From: Psychromonas sp. SA13A
GTDB lineage: Bacteria; Pseudomonadota; Gammaproteobacteria; Enterobacterales; Psychromonadaceae
Assembly: GCF_011378715.1 (NCBI RefSeq)
Contig: NZ_WTKU01000001.1
Location: 372,001-436,000 of the forward strand
DNA: 64,000 nt
Reading direction: 5' to 3'
Below the pieces are notes generated by a model. It was given only the letters and a program-made list of their open reading frames with translations. It did no database searches and was not told the DNA's origin. Positions 54,634 to 63,131 of this stretch are shown here, piece after piece. Position 1 is the first letter of the stretch, and the number at the start of each line of letters is the position of its first letter. Both the position numbers and the translations under genes were made by a program.

Positions 54634-55191
54634 GTATTTTTTAAGGCAGAAAAACGATTAAAAATGCTTATCTATTTCAACAAATGTCTACGCCTACCTA
54701 ATAACATAAATTTAAATCAATGATTTTCAAGAACCAATAATTGAATAAAAGCAGCAATTACTATTACAGCTTTTATTTAGTTATTGGTCGATCTCACCCT
54801 CGATATATTCAAAAAGTACAATAATTTTCACCAGCAATATGAATGCGAATAGTCGATTAATATAATATTCCCCCTTAAAATAGTTGTAATAATGTGTAAA
54901 AACAATAAAACAACAAAATTCCTAATATAGAAATTTATTATCTATCCTTAAATTTCACTCTAAAAATAAATATATTTAAAATCAATACATTAAATAAAAT
55001 AAAAACAATTATCATTATGAATAATCGCTTAGAAATAAGGATAAAAGGCAAACATGCGCAATATCTCATTATTTAAGAAAGTGAGATATCGCGCCTAAAT
55101 TAGTAAATATTAGTAATAATTAGTTTGAATTGTTGTTTTTTTAGTCATATCTTATTAATGGTCAAACGTCATATACACAAGGGGATTATTA
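54634..55191. other. Gene-free gap, very AT-rich
   Basis: 558 bp. A possible weak terminator stem AATAAAAGC / GCTTTTATT (54744-54777) may end the siderophore operon. ACAATTATCATTATGA at about 55006-55021 is Fur-box-like. A strong hairpin at 55056-55094 is listed separately. No open frame with support. Confidence 0.4.
55056..55094 (+). promoter_or_regulatory. Long hairpin 98 bp upstream of the RraA-like gene
   Basis: Stem of 4 + 8 bp with one A-C mismatch (GCGC-x-ATATCTCA / TGAGATAT-x-GCGC), 13-nt loop, no T-run. Could be part of a leader RNA, an operator or an old terminator; not assigned. Confidence 0.4.
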
Positions 55192-55926
55192 ATGAGTAAT
55201 GTAACTAGTATTCAAGAATTAGATGAACAAGTAATAAACAGATTTCGTAAAGTTTCTACCGCTACTTTACATACCGCTCTTTTTAAAAGAGGGTTCCGTA
55301 ATACCTTCATCCAGAATGTCAGCCGAGTTAACAAAAAGAAAGTAAAAATGGTTGGGCAAGCATACACATTGCGTTACATACCAGCTCGCGAAGACCTTGA
55401 TACGGTTGCCGCTTTCAAAGATCCGCAACATCCACAAAGGGTCGCAGTAGAAACCGTGCCAGAGGGCATGATCCTCGTTTCAGACTGCCGCCAAGATGCC
55501 TCAGCAGCAAGTGCAGGCAGTATTTTATTAGCTCGATTAGAATTTAGAAAGTGTGGTGGTTTTGTATCGGATGCTGGCATTCGCGATTTTGATGATTCAT
55601 CAAATATGGACTTACCTATTTTTTGCGCAAAACCTAGTGCTCCTACCAATTTAACCAAGCACCACGGTGTTGAACTTCAAGTACCTATCGGTTGTGGCAG
55701 TGTTGCTGTTTACCCTGGTGACGTATTAGTCGGCGATGGTGATGGTGTAATGGTTATTCCACTTGAAATTGCTGAAGAAATATCACTTGAAGCAGCTGCG
55801 ATGGAACGTTTTGAAGCCTATGTGATTGCTAAAGTGCGCACTGGCAGCAAAGTCATTGGCCTTTATCCACCAACAGACAAAGTATTAGAAGAATATAACC
55901 AAGCAAAATTAGCTGAGGCTAATTAA
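55192..55926 (+). CDS. RraA-like protein (4-hydroxy-4-methyl-2-oxoglutarate aldolase/RraA family)
   Basis: 244 aa. The RraA fold wording is clear: VSTATLHTALFKRGF, AYTLRYIPAREDLDTVA, GMILVSDCRQDASAASAGSILLARLEFRKCGGFVSDAGIRDF and PGDVLVGDGDGVMVIPLEIAEEI. The GDGDGVMVIP and the R-D pair (GIRD) are active-site parts in the aldolases. Members near transporters are metabolic aldolases or decarboxylases rather than RNase E regulators. First gene of a cluster with TctCBA, a semialdehyde dehydrogenase and a hydroxyacid dehydrogenase, so a retro-aldol or decarboxylation step on a sugar or dicarboxylic acid is likely. Confidence 0.85.
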   Translation: MSNVTSIQELDEQVINRFRKVSTATLHTALFKRGFRNTFIQNVSRVNKKKVKMVGQAYTLRYIPAREDLDTVAAFKDPQHPQRVAVETVPEGMILVSDCRQDASAASAGSILLARLEFRKCGGFVSDAGIRDFDDSSNMDLPIFCAKPSAPTNLTKHHGVELQVPIGCGSVAVYPGDVLVGDGDGVMVIPLEIAEEISLEAAAMERFEAYVIAKVRTGSKVIGLYPPTDKVLEEYNQAKLAEAN

Positions 55927-56049
55927 TTCAAACAAGCTTTTCATTGATTAGTACAAACAGTGACCAATATTAAACCGAGTGGATAGTTTATTTAAGCATC
56001 TCACTTATTGTTTAATTATCAACCGTTTTATAAAAAAAGGAAAATAGTT

Positions 56050-57015
56050 ATGTTATACAAAGGATTAAAAAACAAACTTATGTGTGCATTAGGAGCTTGT
56101 ATTCTTAGCTCTTCAGTCATAGCAGCAGATTTCCCATCACGAGATATTCGTCTCATTGTTCCATGGGCAGCAGGTGGTGGCGCAGATGGCATTTCACGTA
56201 AAATTAGTAATATTGCTGAGCAGGAATTACCTAAATCTATTTATGTTGAAAATATCAATGGAGCCGTTACAGCAACTGGTTTAATGCAAATGACGCGAGC
56301 ACGTCCAGATGGTCAAACAATTGGTATTTTAACCTATGACAGTGTGATCACTTTGCCACGTGGAAAAATGGTACCCGGTTACTCTCTGGATAAAATGTCA
56401 CTGATTGCACGCATCACAAAAGAAGCTGATTCCATTGTTGTTTCTAAACAGTCCGGTTTTAACAGCTTTGAAGAGTTGATTGCGGCGGCAAAAGCCAAAC
56501 CAAATACAGTACGAATTGGCGTTGCTCCAAAGGGTTCAGGTCCTTACTTAGCGGTACATCGCTTAGAAAAACTCACCGGTGTTAAGTTTAACGTTATTAC
56601 TTACCCTGGTTCATCAAGTGCAGAAACAGAAGCATTATTATCAGGTGAGCTTGATGGTGCAATTTCAAGTTTAGGTGATTTCAGCGGCATCATTGAATCA
56701 GGTGATGCGAAAGGAGTTATTGAATTAGCCTCTGAGCAGAATCCATCTTTCCCAGATGTCCCACCAATCAGTACCCTCGGTTATGAACTAGAAACAGGTA
56801 GCTTTATATTATTAGCCGCGCCCAAAGGAACGCCTAAAGACACCATTGCTATTATTGAAAATTCATTCAAAAAAGCTTACGACAGCACTGAATTTCAAGA
56901 GTGGATAATGAAAGTGGGTGTTACACCTAGCTGGTTAGGATCTAAAGATGTGCAAGCCTGGATTGACGAACTTCAATCTAGCACGTTCAAAGAAATGGAT
57001 GCATTAGGTCTATAA
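56050..57015 (+). CDS. tctC: TctC/Bug-family periplasmic binding protein of a tripartite tricarboxylate transporter
   Basis: 321 aa from the ATG at 56050, which has AAAGGA 8 bp upstream; an upstream in-frame TTG at 56008 lacks such a site. Signal peptide KNKLMCALGACILSSSVIAAD. Mature Bug-type sequence: FPSRDIRLIVPWAAGGGADGISR, where the GGGxD loop binds carboxylate through water, then GVAPKGSGPYLAVHRLEKLTG and FILLAAPKGTPKDTIA. First of the three transporter genes; a stem-loop separates it from tctB. Confidence 0.93.
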   Translation: MLYKGLKNKLMCALGACILSSSVIAADFPSRDIRLIVPWAAGGGADGISRKISNIAEQELPKSIYVENINGAVTATGLMQMTRARPDGQTIGILTYDSVITLPRGKMVPGYSLDKMSLIARITKEADSIVVSKQSGFNSFEELIAAAKAKPNTVRIGVAPKGSGPYLAVHRLEKLTGVKFNVITYPGSSSAETEALLSGELDGAISSLGDFSGIIESGDAKGVIELASEQNPSFPDVPPISTLGYELETGSFILLAAPKGTPKDTIAIIENSFKKAYDSTEFQEWIMKVGVTPSWLGSKDVQAWIDELQSSTFKEMDALGL

Positions 57016-57028
57016 GGACTTAGTAATA

Positions 57029-57054
57029 TACGCCTCACGTAAATACGAGGCGTA
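57029..57054 (+). promoter_or_regulatory. Intercistronic stem-loop after tctC
   Basis: 8-bp stem TACGCCTC / GAGGCGTA, 10-nt loop, no T-run; the tctB ribosome-binding site (GGAGGGG) follows at once. Fits an mRNA-stabilising hairpin favouring the binding protein. Confidence 0.55.
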
Positions 57055-57066
57055 AATGGAGGGGTT

Positions 57067-57549
57067 ATGCTTTTAAACAAGAATGTAGTATTTCATTTTT
57101 TACTTTTTTTTCTATCAGTCGGATATTTTGTCATTGCGATCAATTTAGGGGCTCCATTTGCTAATAATGGATTGCAACCATCCTCTTTTCCTTTGCTTAT
57201 TGGTCTTTTTGCAATGATGTTCAGTTCAATTTTGCTGTATAGAGAAGTGAAATTAATGAAAAGTAAGGCTTCTTCTTTAGAAGACGACACTCAAACAGAT
57301 AATGCTTTATCAGGGAAAGGCCGATTTGCTCCACTTGCGGTGATGTTATCAATCTTTTTATATATTTTGTTATTTTCACCTCTAGGGTACTTTTTCTCAT
57401 CTATTTTGTTTGTTTTATCAATCATTATTATTTTTTCATCACTGGAAAAAGTGCTTCAAAAAATAGTGATATCAACAATTATAGTCTCCTTTGGATATCT
57501 GGTATTTGAACAGATGTTTGGTGTAAGACTTCCGACGTTATGGGGATAG
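57067..57549 (+). CDS. tctB: TctB small membrane subunit
   Basis: 160 aa with four hydrophobic helices (residues about 8-26, 38-56, 88-108, 110-150), the architecture of TctB. Sequence conservation in the family is weak; the call rests on helices, size and position between tctC and tctA (4 bp from tctA). GGAGGGG ribosome-binding site. Confidence 0.88.
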   Translation: MLLNKNVVFHFLLFFLSVGYFVIAINLGAPFANNGLQPSSFPLLIGLFAMMFSSILLYREVKLMKSKASSLEDDTQTDNALSGKGRFAPLAVMLSIFLYILLFSPLGYFFSSILFVLSIIIIFSSLEKVLQKIVISTIIVSFGYLVFEQMFGVRLPTLWG

Positions 57550-57552
57550 ACC

Positions 57553-59064
57553 ATGGAATTTATTAATCTTGTTTTAGGTAGTTTTTCATTATTGCTGTCT
57601 CCTCAAATTCTTCTTTATGTGGTTGCAGGGTTTCTGATTGGTACTATCTTTGCCTCAATTCCAGGATTAACGGCAACACTTGCATTAGCACTTTTACTAC
57701 CACTTACCTACAGCCTTGACGTATCCACTGCACTAATGGCATGTGCCAGTATTTATATGGCAGGTATGTGTGGAGGGAGTATTACAGCAACCACCATTAA
57801 CATTCCAGGTGCACCTTCATCGATGATGACCGCTTTGGACGGCTACCCGATGCAATTGCAAGGCAAAGGGCCTTTAGCTTTAGGTCATGCAGCTTTTGGC
57901 TCTATGGTCGGTGGAGCATTAGGCGCAATATTACTAATTGTACTCGCCCCCTTTGTAGCTGAGGTTGCGCTATTAGTTAAAACAACGGGTAAATTTTCAC
58001 TATTAGCCTTTGCAATTGTAGTCATTGTGATTGCACAGCGCGGCAAAGTAGTTAAAGCGGGTATGGCTGCCTGTATTGGTTTAATGCTAGCAACGGTCGG
58101 GTTAGATGCAATGGAGCCAATGACTCGTTTCACTTTTGGTTCTAGCGAACTCACTGCCGGTCTCGATTTAATGCCAATGATTATAGGTACATTTGCAATC
58201 AGTGAAATCCTGATCCAAGCAAAGTCCAATGGTTGTGCTGAAAAAATGGTTGAGGCATTAAAGAAAGTAACGATATCTCGTCGAGACTTTATTCCACCTT
58301 TATCTGAAATACGCAAAATAGGGGTAATGTGCTACCTAAAATCTAGCCTTATTGGATATGCAGTAGGAACATTGCCTGGCGCAGGTGGTTCAATGGGTAG
58401 TTTCCTCGCTTATGCGGAAACAGTACGTACTTCTGATGAACCTGAAACCTTTGGTAAAGGTAACCCGAAAGGCATTGTCGCATCTGAAAGTGCTAATAAT
58501 GCGGTATGTGGCGGTGCATTAGTGCCCATGTTGACCTTTGGTATTCCGGGTGACCCAGTGACAGCTATTATGTTAGGTGTATTAGTGATCAATGGTATCC
58601 AACCAGGTCCACAGTTGATGGTAGGACAAGCCGAATTGATCGCGCCGATGTTAGCTTCATTACTGTTTAGTGCATTAATATTGATCCCATTAACCTTATA
58701 TTTACTTGGCCCATACTTTATAAAAATAGTCGCAATCCGCAAAGACGTTTTGTACGGCATCATTGCTTTATTAGCCGTGGTAGGTAGTTACGTTGCGACG
58801 TTCTCAACATTTCAAATGATGATGTCATTAATCATAGGTATCTTAGCTTACTACTTAAGAAAACATGATTTCCCTGTCATCACTTTACTTCTTGGATTTA
58901 TCCTTGGCCCCAATTTAGAAGAATTTTTAAGACGCTCATTATCATTATCAAATGGTAACCCGATGACCTTCTTTACTAATTATGACAGCCTATTTTTTGT
59001 CATTTTAACTTTGATCTTTGTGTACTTCTTAGCGATAAAGAAACCATTAAAGAAACCTTTTTAG
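57553..59064 (+). CDS. tctA: TctA large membrane subunit
   Basis: 503 aa, about twelve helices. The TctA signature ASIPGLTATLALALLLPLTYSLDVSTALMACASIYMAGMCGGSITATTINIPGAPSSMMTALDGYPM is complete at residues about 35-105, and the second block GTLPGAGGSMGSFLAYAETVR with ANNAVCGGALVPMLTFGIPGDPVTAIMLGVL follows. Secondary, ion-driven import of a carboxylate with TctB and TctC. Confidence 0.96.
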   Translation: MEFINLVLGSFSLLLSPQILLYVVAGFLIGTIFASIPGLTATLALALLLPLTYSLDVSTALMACASIYMAGMCGGSITATTINIPGAPSSMMTALDGYPMQLQGKGPLALGHAAFGSMVGGALGAILLIVLAPFVAEVALLVKTTGKFSLLAFAIVVIVIAQRGKVVKAGMAACIGLMLATVGLDAMEPMTRFTFGSSELTAGLDLMPMIIGTFAISEILIQAKSNGCAEKMVEALKKVTISRRDFIPPLSEIRKIGVMCYLKSSLIGYAVGTLPGAGGSMGSFLAYAETVRTSDEPETFGKGNPKGIVASESANNAVCGGALVPMLTFGIPGDPVTAIMLGVLVINGIQPGPQLMVGQAELIAPMLASLLFSALILIPLTLYLLGPYFIKIVAIRKDVLYGIIALLAVVGSYVATFSTFQMMMSLIIGILAYYLRKHDFPVITLLLGFILGPNLEEFLRRSLSLSNGNPMTFFTNYDSLFFVILTLIFVYFLAIKKPLKKPF

Positions 59065-59128
59065 GCTAATTCATCAATTAAATAAGGCTCTGAAGAGCTC
59101 AATATATTAAATACTTAGGAGAACAAAA

Positions 59129-60706
59129 ATGGAATTAACTGGACGACTATTAATAGGTAAAAAAAGCGTCGCTATTGCTGAACCAGAGATTAGAGCAATT
59201 AACCCTGCGACCGGTGAGTTGTTAGAGCCAGCTTATTATTCAGGCGGTATTGCTGAGGTCAACCAAGCATGTGAATTAGCGACACAAGCCAGTATCGAAT
59301 TTCGTAATACTTCTTTAGAAGAGCGCGCTGTATTTCTCGAAACAGTGGCAGAAGAAATAATGGCCATTGGTGACCCACTAATAGAACGAACAATGCTTGA
59401 AACTGGACTACCTAGAGCGCGCATTGAAGGTGAGCGTGGACGAACCTGTGGGCAATTACGTTTATTTGCTTCAGTAGTACGTGCAGGTGAATGGCTAGAT
59501 TTACGTATTGACCCTGCGATGCCAGATAGACAACCATTACCTCGTCCGGACTTGCGCTTACAAAATATAGCATTAGGTCCAGTGGCGGTGTTTGGTGCAA
59601 GTAATTTCCCATTAGCATTTAGTGTTGCAGGTGGTGATACTGCTTCTGCATTTGCAGCGGGTTGCCCTGTCGTGGTCAAAGCGCACTCAGCTCACCCAGG
59701 CACCTCTGAAATGGTAGGCCGAGCGATTCAATCTGCCGTTGCTAAATGCGGTTTAGCAGAAGGTGTGTTTTCTTTATTATATGGTTCGGGAAATGAACTT
59801 GGACAAGCATTAGTAAGTGACTCACGTATCAAAGCCGTAGGTTTTACAGGGTCGCGTAGCGGAGGCCTAGCATTAATGAATATTGCGCAATCTCGTCAAC
59901 AACCGATCCCTGTTTATGCAGAGATGAGCAGCATCAATCCTGTTTTCTTATTGCCTGAAGCACTTCAAGCACGCTCAACTCAGCTAGGTGAAAGCTTTAT
60001 TACTTCATTGGCGATGGGTGCAGGACAATTTTGTACCAACCCTGGGCTAGTTATTGCGGTCGGTGGAAAGGCACTTGAAGATTTTTTAACAACAGCAACA
60101 AAAGCAATTAATAATATAGCTGCCCAAACCATGTTAACACCAGGCATTCATCAAGCTTATCAACAGGGCGTAAGCGCATTAGCTAATAACAAAGCAGTCA
60201 AATCACAAGGATATGGAGTTAGCAGCGAGCAACCAAACGGCTGTCAGTCAGGGCTATTTGTCACTACTGCTGAAGATTTCTTAAAAGATGAAACACTACG
60301 TGATGAAGTATTTGGTTCAACGTCTTTAGTGGTTGAATGTAAAGATATCGAGCAAATGCTGTTAGTCGCTACTGGGCTTGAAGGGCAATTAACGGCGACG
60401 TTACAAATGGATGATTCAGATCTAGAAGTGGCTTCTGCATTATTGCCAATACTAGAAGAAAAAGCAGGTCGAGTAATGGTAAATGGTTGGCCTACAGGCG
60501 TTGAAGTTTGTCATGCAATGGTACATGGCGGCCCCTTCCCTGCAACATCAGATTCACGAAGCACTTCCGTAGGTAGTGGTGCCATTCAACGCTTTTTACG
60601 TCCAGTATGTTATCAAAACTTACCACAGGCATTGCTTCCAAAAAGCCTTCGAGATGATAATCTAAATACTACATCTCATTTATTAGACGGTAAACGTATC
60701 AATTAA
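59129..60706 (+). CDS. 2-oxoglutarate semialdehyde (2,5-dioxovalerate) dehydrogenase
   Basis: 525 aa, the length of the KGSADH type III group. Catalytic N159 ([10 protein letters not shown]), K184 ([10 protein letters not shown]), E265 ([10 protein letters not shown] instead of ELGG) and nucleophile C302 ([10 protein letters not shown]). The AEMSSINP and HSAHPGTSE motifs are particular to this family. It makes 2-oxoglutarate, the end of several routes (D-glucarate/galactarate, pentose and hydroxyproline pathways). It is 64 bp after tctA and is followed by a terminator. Confidence 0.92.
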   Translation: MELTGRLLIGKKSVAIAEPEIRAINPATGELLEPAYYSGGIAEVNQACELATQASIEFRNTSLEERAVFLETVAEEIMAIGDPLIERTMLETGLPRARIEGERGRTCGQLRLFASVVRAGEWLDLRIDPAMPDRQPLPRPDLRLQNIALGPVAVFGASNFPLAFSVAGGDTASAFAAGCPVVVKAHSAHPGTSEMVGRAIQSAVAKCGLAEGVFSLLYGSGNELGQALVSDSRIKAVGFTGSRSGGLALMNIAQSRQQPIPVYAEMSSINPVFLLPEALQARSTQLGESFITSLAMGAGQFCTNPGLVIAVGGKALEDFLTTATKAINNIAAQTMLTPGIHQAYQQGVSALANNKAVKSQGYGVSSEQPNGCQSGLFVTTAEDFLKDETLRDEVFGSTSLVVECKDIEQMLLVATGLEGQLTATLQMDDSDLEVASALLPILEEKAGRVMVNGWPTGVEVCHAMVHGGPFPATSDSRSTSVGSGAIQRFLRPVCYQNLPQALLPKSLRDDNLNTTSHLLDGKRIN

Positions 60707-60724
60707 AAACTTTATGGTCATACT

Positions 60725-60749
60725 AAAGCCTGATATTTATCAGGCTTTT
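60725..60749 (+). terminator. Terminator after the semialdehyde dehydrogenase
   Basis: 10-bp stem AAAGCCTGAT / ATCAGGCTTT with a 4-nt loop and a short T-run. Its presence confirms that the TTG at 60755 is not the start of the next gene. Confidence 0.8.
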
Positions 60750-60802
60750 ATCCGTTGTATTCTATTTTAAATCAAGCATGGACCCTATCAAGGAATATAT
60801 TA

Positions 60803-61744
60803 ATGAAACCAAATATATTGGTACTTCGCGCTCTTGAAGCAAAACAAATGGCCATACTCGAGCAGAATTTCACACTACATTTTTTCAACATTACTGCCCC
60901 CGTAAAGCAATTACCTGAACAAGTTGCGGCATCCATTATCGCGATAGTCACTAGCGGTACAATTGCTTTAACTAATGAGCTTATTGATCGATTACCTGAC
61001 CTTAAAATCATCTCATCATCAGGTGTGGGCTACGATGCTATTGATATTGAATTATGCAATAAACGCGGTATTAAAGTATGTAATACTCCAGGATTAATGA
61101 CAAATGACACGGCTGATTTAGCCATAATGTTGATTCTTGCAACTCGTCGTAGATTAATGTTCGGTGACCAATGGCTACGCAGTAATCAATGGGCAGAAAA
61201 AGGGCCAATGCCTTTAACCTCTTCATTGTCCGGAAAGAAGCTAGGTATTGTTGGCTTAGGTCGAATAGGCCAAGCTATAGCTACTCGGGCGCAAGCAATG
61301 CAACTAGAAATTGCTTACTTCGGTCGTAATAAAAAAAACAATTGCGACTATCAATATGAAAGCCAATTAATCGACCTTGCTAATTGGGCTGACATTTTAG
61401 TCGTTTGTTGCCCTGGTGGTAAAGATACCGTCGGACTTATTAACAAACAAATACTTATTGCGCTAGGGAAACAAGGTACTTTAATTAATGTAGCAAGGGG
61501 TTCGGTAGTGGATCAGACGGCCTTAATAGAAGCGCTTGCTAACAATACCATTGATAGTGCGGGGCTAGATGTTTTCACTGAAGAGCCTTGTCGTGGTGAT
61601 ATTTTTAAAGGTTTACATAATGTTGTTTTATCACCACACCACGCTAGTGGAACGGTGGAAACTCGAGCGAATATGTCGCAAATGGTTGTAGATAATTTAG
61701 AAGCCTATTTTTCTGGGAAAGCTTTAATAACACCCGTTAATTAA
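60803..61744 (+). CDS. D-isomer-specific 2-hydroxyacid dehydrogenase (hydroxypyruvate/glyoxylate reductase-like)
   Basis: 313 aa from ATG 60803 (AAGGA 9 bp upstream). NAD(P)-binding GIVGLGRIGQA at residues 148-158; catalytic R232 (VARGSVVD), E261 (FTEEP) and H280 (SPHHASG). The AYFGRN after the second strand has an Arg one place on, which in relatives suggests NADPH use. It reduces a 2-keto acid to the D-hydroxyacid or the reverse. It lies between the semialdehyde dehydrogenase and the GntR regulator and probably belongs to the same pathway. Confidence 0.9.
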   Translation: MKPNILVLRALEAKQMAILEQNFTLHFFNITAPVKQLPEQVAASIIAIVTSGTIALTNELIDRLPDLKIISSSGVGYDAIDIELCNKRGIKVCNTPGLMTNDTADLAIMLILATRRRLMFGDQWLRSNQWAEKGPMPLTSSLSGKKLGIVGLGRIGQAIATRAQAMQLEIAYFGRNKKNNCDYQYESQLIDLANWADILVVCCPGGKDTVGLINKQILIALGKQGTLINVARGSVVDQTALIEALANNTIDSAGLDVFTEEPCRGDIFKGLHNVVLSPHHASGTVETRANMSQMVVDNLEAYFSGKALITPVN

Positions 61745-61760
61745 ATAAAGTTAATCCAAG

Positions 61761-61816
61761 ATAATGATCGGAAAATAATGACCGATAAATAATGATCGGC
61801 AAATAATGTGCAGTAA
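61761..61816. repeat. 14-bp tandem repeat, four units
   Basis: ATAATGATCGGAAA, ATAATGACCGATAA, ATAATGATCGGCAA and ATAATGTGCAGTAA, in succession, starting 17 bp after the hydroxyacid dehydrogenase stop. Confidence 0.75.
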
Positions 61817-61894
61817 ACAACTGGCTACGATCAATAAATATTAATCAATACAATGATATAATTTTTATTTAAGAAAGCTAATAGCAAACACTGA

Positions 61895-61928
61895 TGGAAA
61901 CGTTAACACTATTATCGTTTGTGTTAAC
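61895..61928. promoter_or_regulatory. Composite operator before the GntR gene
   Basis: TGGAAACGTTAACA (61895-61908) is identical, inverted, to the GalR-type site before galR. Overlapping it is an 8-bp perfect inverted repeat GTTAACAC (61902-61909) / GTGTTAAC (61921-61928) with an 11-bp spacer, possibly the site of the GntR protein itself. 138 bp upstream of the start. Confidence 0.55.
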
Positions 61929-62065
61929 CATCAAGATTGCTCTGTTGCGCAGTGGAATTAGCATTACATCACAATACTATCAACACCTTAAAGGTAATTC
62001 TTAGTACTGTGCTAGAGTCAATAAAGAATAAAATAGCTTAACCGCTGGACGTTGGAAAATAACTT

Positions 62066-62776
62066 ATGAGCAAAACTAATCACCTACCCAAAAGCCACCA
62101 ACAATCATTGGGTGCGATCGTTTATGAACAAATACTGACGGCTATAATAGAAGGGGTTTATGAACTCAATACAAAACTCCCTGCAGAGACTCAATTATGT
62201 AAAGACTTTAAAGTTTCTCGCCCTATTCTTCGCGAAGCTTTAGCACGCCTTCGAGAAGATGAGTTAATTACTTCACGCCGTGGCTCAGGTAGTTATGTAA
62301 TAAAAAAACCTGACAGTGATGTGTTAAAATTCTCTCCTCTTTCTAGCATTGCAGATATCCAACGCTGTTTTGAATTCCGAGCTAACTTAGAAGCTGAAGC
62401 AGCAGGATTAGCGGCAAGCAGAAGAACTAATATACAGCTTGAAGCCATTCTAGATGCCTATGAGAAAATAAATGTTGCTAACGCTTCCAGTAAACTGGCT
62501 ACCGATGAAGATTTCAGTTTTCATTATGCAATTATCGATGCAGCCAATAACTATTTTTATAGTACCGTTCTGAAATCATTGGAAAAAAGTGTCAAAGAAG
62601 GAATCAATATCACCAGAAACTTATCGTTACGCCACCCTCCTTCTCGATTAGAGCTTGTACAACAAGAACACCTAGCAATTGTAGATGCAATAAAAGCAGG
62701 GGATGCAATAGCAGCAAGAGACGCAATGAAGAGCCATCTTAATAATGCGCGTACTCGTATGTTTGATGGAGTTTAA
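62066..62776 (+). CDS. GntR-family regulator, FadR/FCD subgroup
   Basis: 236 aa. N-terminal winged helix (GAIVYEQILTAIIEGVYELNTKLPAETQLCKDFKVSRPILREALARLREDELITSRRGSGSYV), followed by the all-helical FCD ligand domain with metal-binding residues (DEDFSFHYAI, QQEHLAIVDAI, HLNNAR). FCD regulators of this kind sense carboxylic or sugar acids. It closes the RraA-TctCBA-dehydrogenase cluster and is its likely regulator. Confidence 0.92.
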   Translation: MSKTNHLPKSHQQSLGAIVYEQILTAIIEGVYELNTKLPAETQLCKDFKVSRPILREALARLREDELITSRRGSGSYVIKKPDSDVLKFSPLSSIADIQRCFEFRANLEAEAAGLAASRRTNIQLEAILDAYEKINVANASSKLATDEDFSFHYAIIDAANNYFYSTVLKSLEKSVKEGINITRNLSLRHPPSRLELVQQEHLAIVDAIKAGDAIAARDAMKSHLNNARTRMFDGV

Positions 62777-63131
62777 GGAGAGGATTTAAGGGGTAGCTTT
62801 TGAATTCTCTCATCAACAGTATTTTATAGGCTGTGCTTTTATCCATATTCTATTCTGAAGTATAAAATCAACTAGCCAAGTGACAGCAATAAGTTAAGTA
62901 ACTTCAGTTCTGGATAAGTATAAAAATTTGTACTTATGATCTGAATTCAAGAAATTCAAGAAAGAAAAATGATCTGATATTACGTTTTAATCCTTAAAAA
63001 CTAAGCAAGCATCATTAGTAAGCAGATCATTAATTATACAATTTCTCTTTTCTGAATAACTAAGTACATATTATGAGAATCTAGGCTAAATACTTATCTA
63101 TTCAGAGTACTTAACTATTCAGAACACTTAA
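62777..63131. other. Gene-free gap ending in a 17-bp duplication
   Basis: 355 bp between convergent genes. CTATTCAGAGTACTTAA (63098-63114) and CTATTCAGAACACTTAA (63115-63131) are tandem copies abutting the stop codon of the quinone oxidoreductase. No clear terminator seen. Confidence 0.5.

Noticed and set aside
60755-60802. Upstream TTG start for the hydroxyacid dehydrogenase
   Set aside because: It lies 6 bp after a terminator and lacks a ribosome-binding site, whereas the ATG at 60803 has AAGGA at the right distance.
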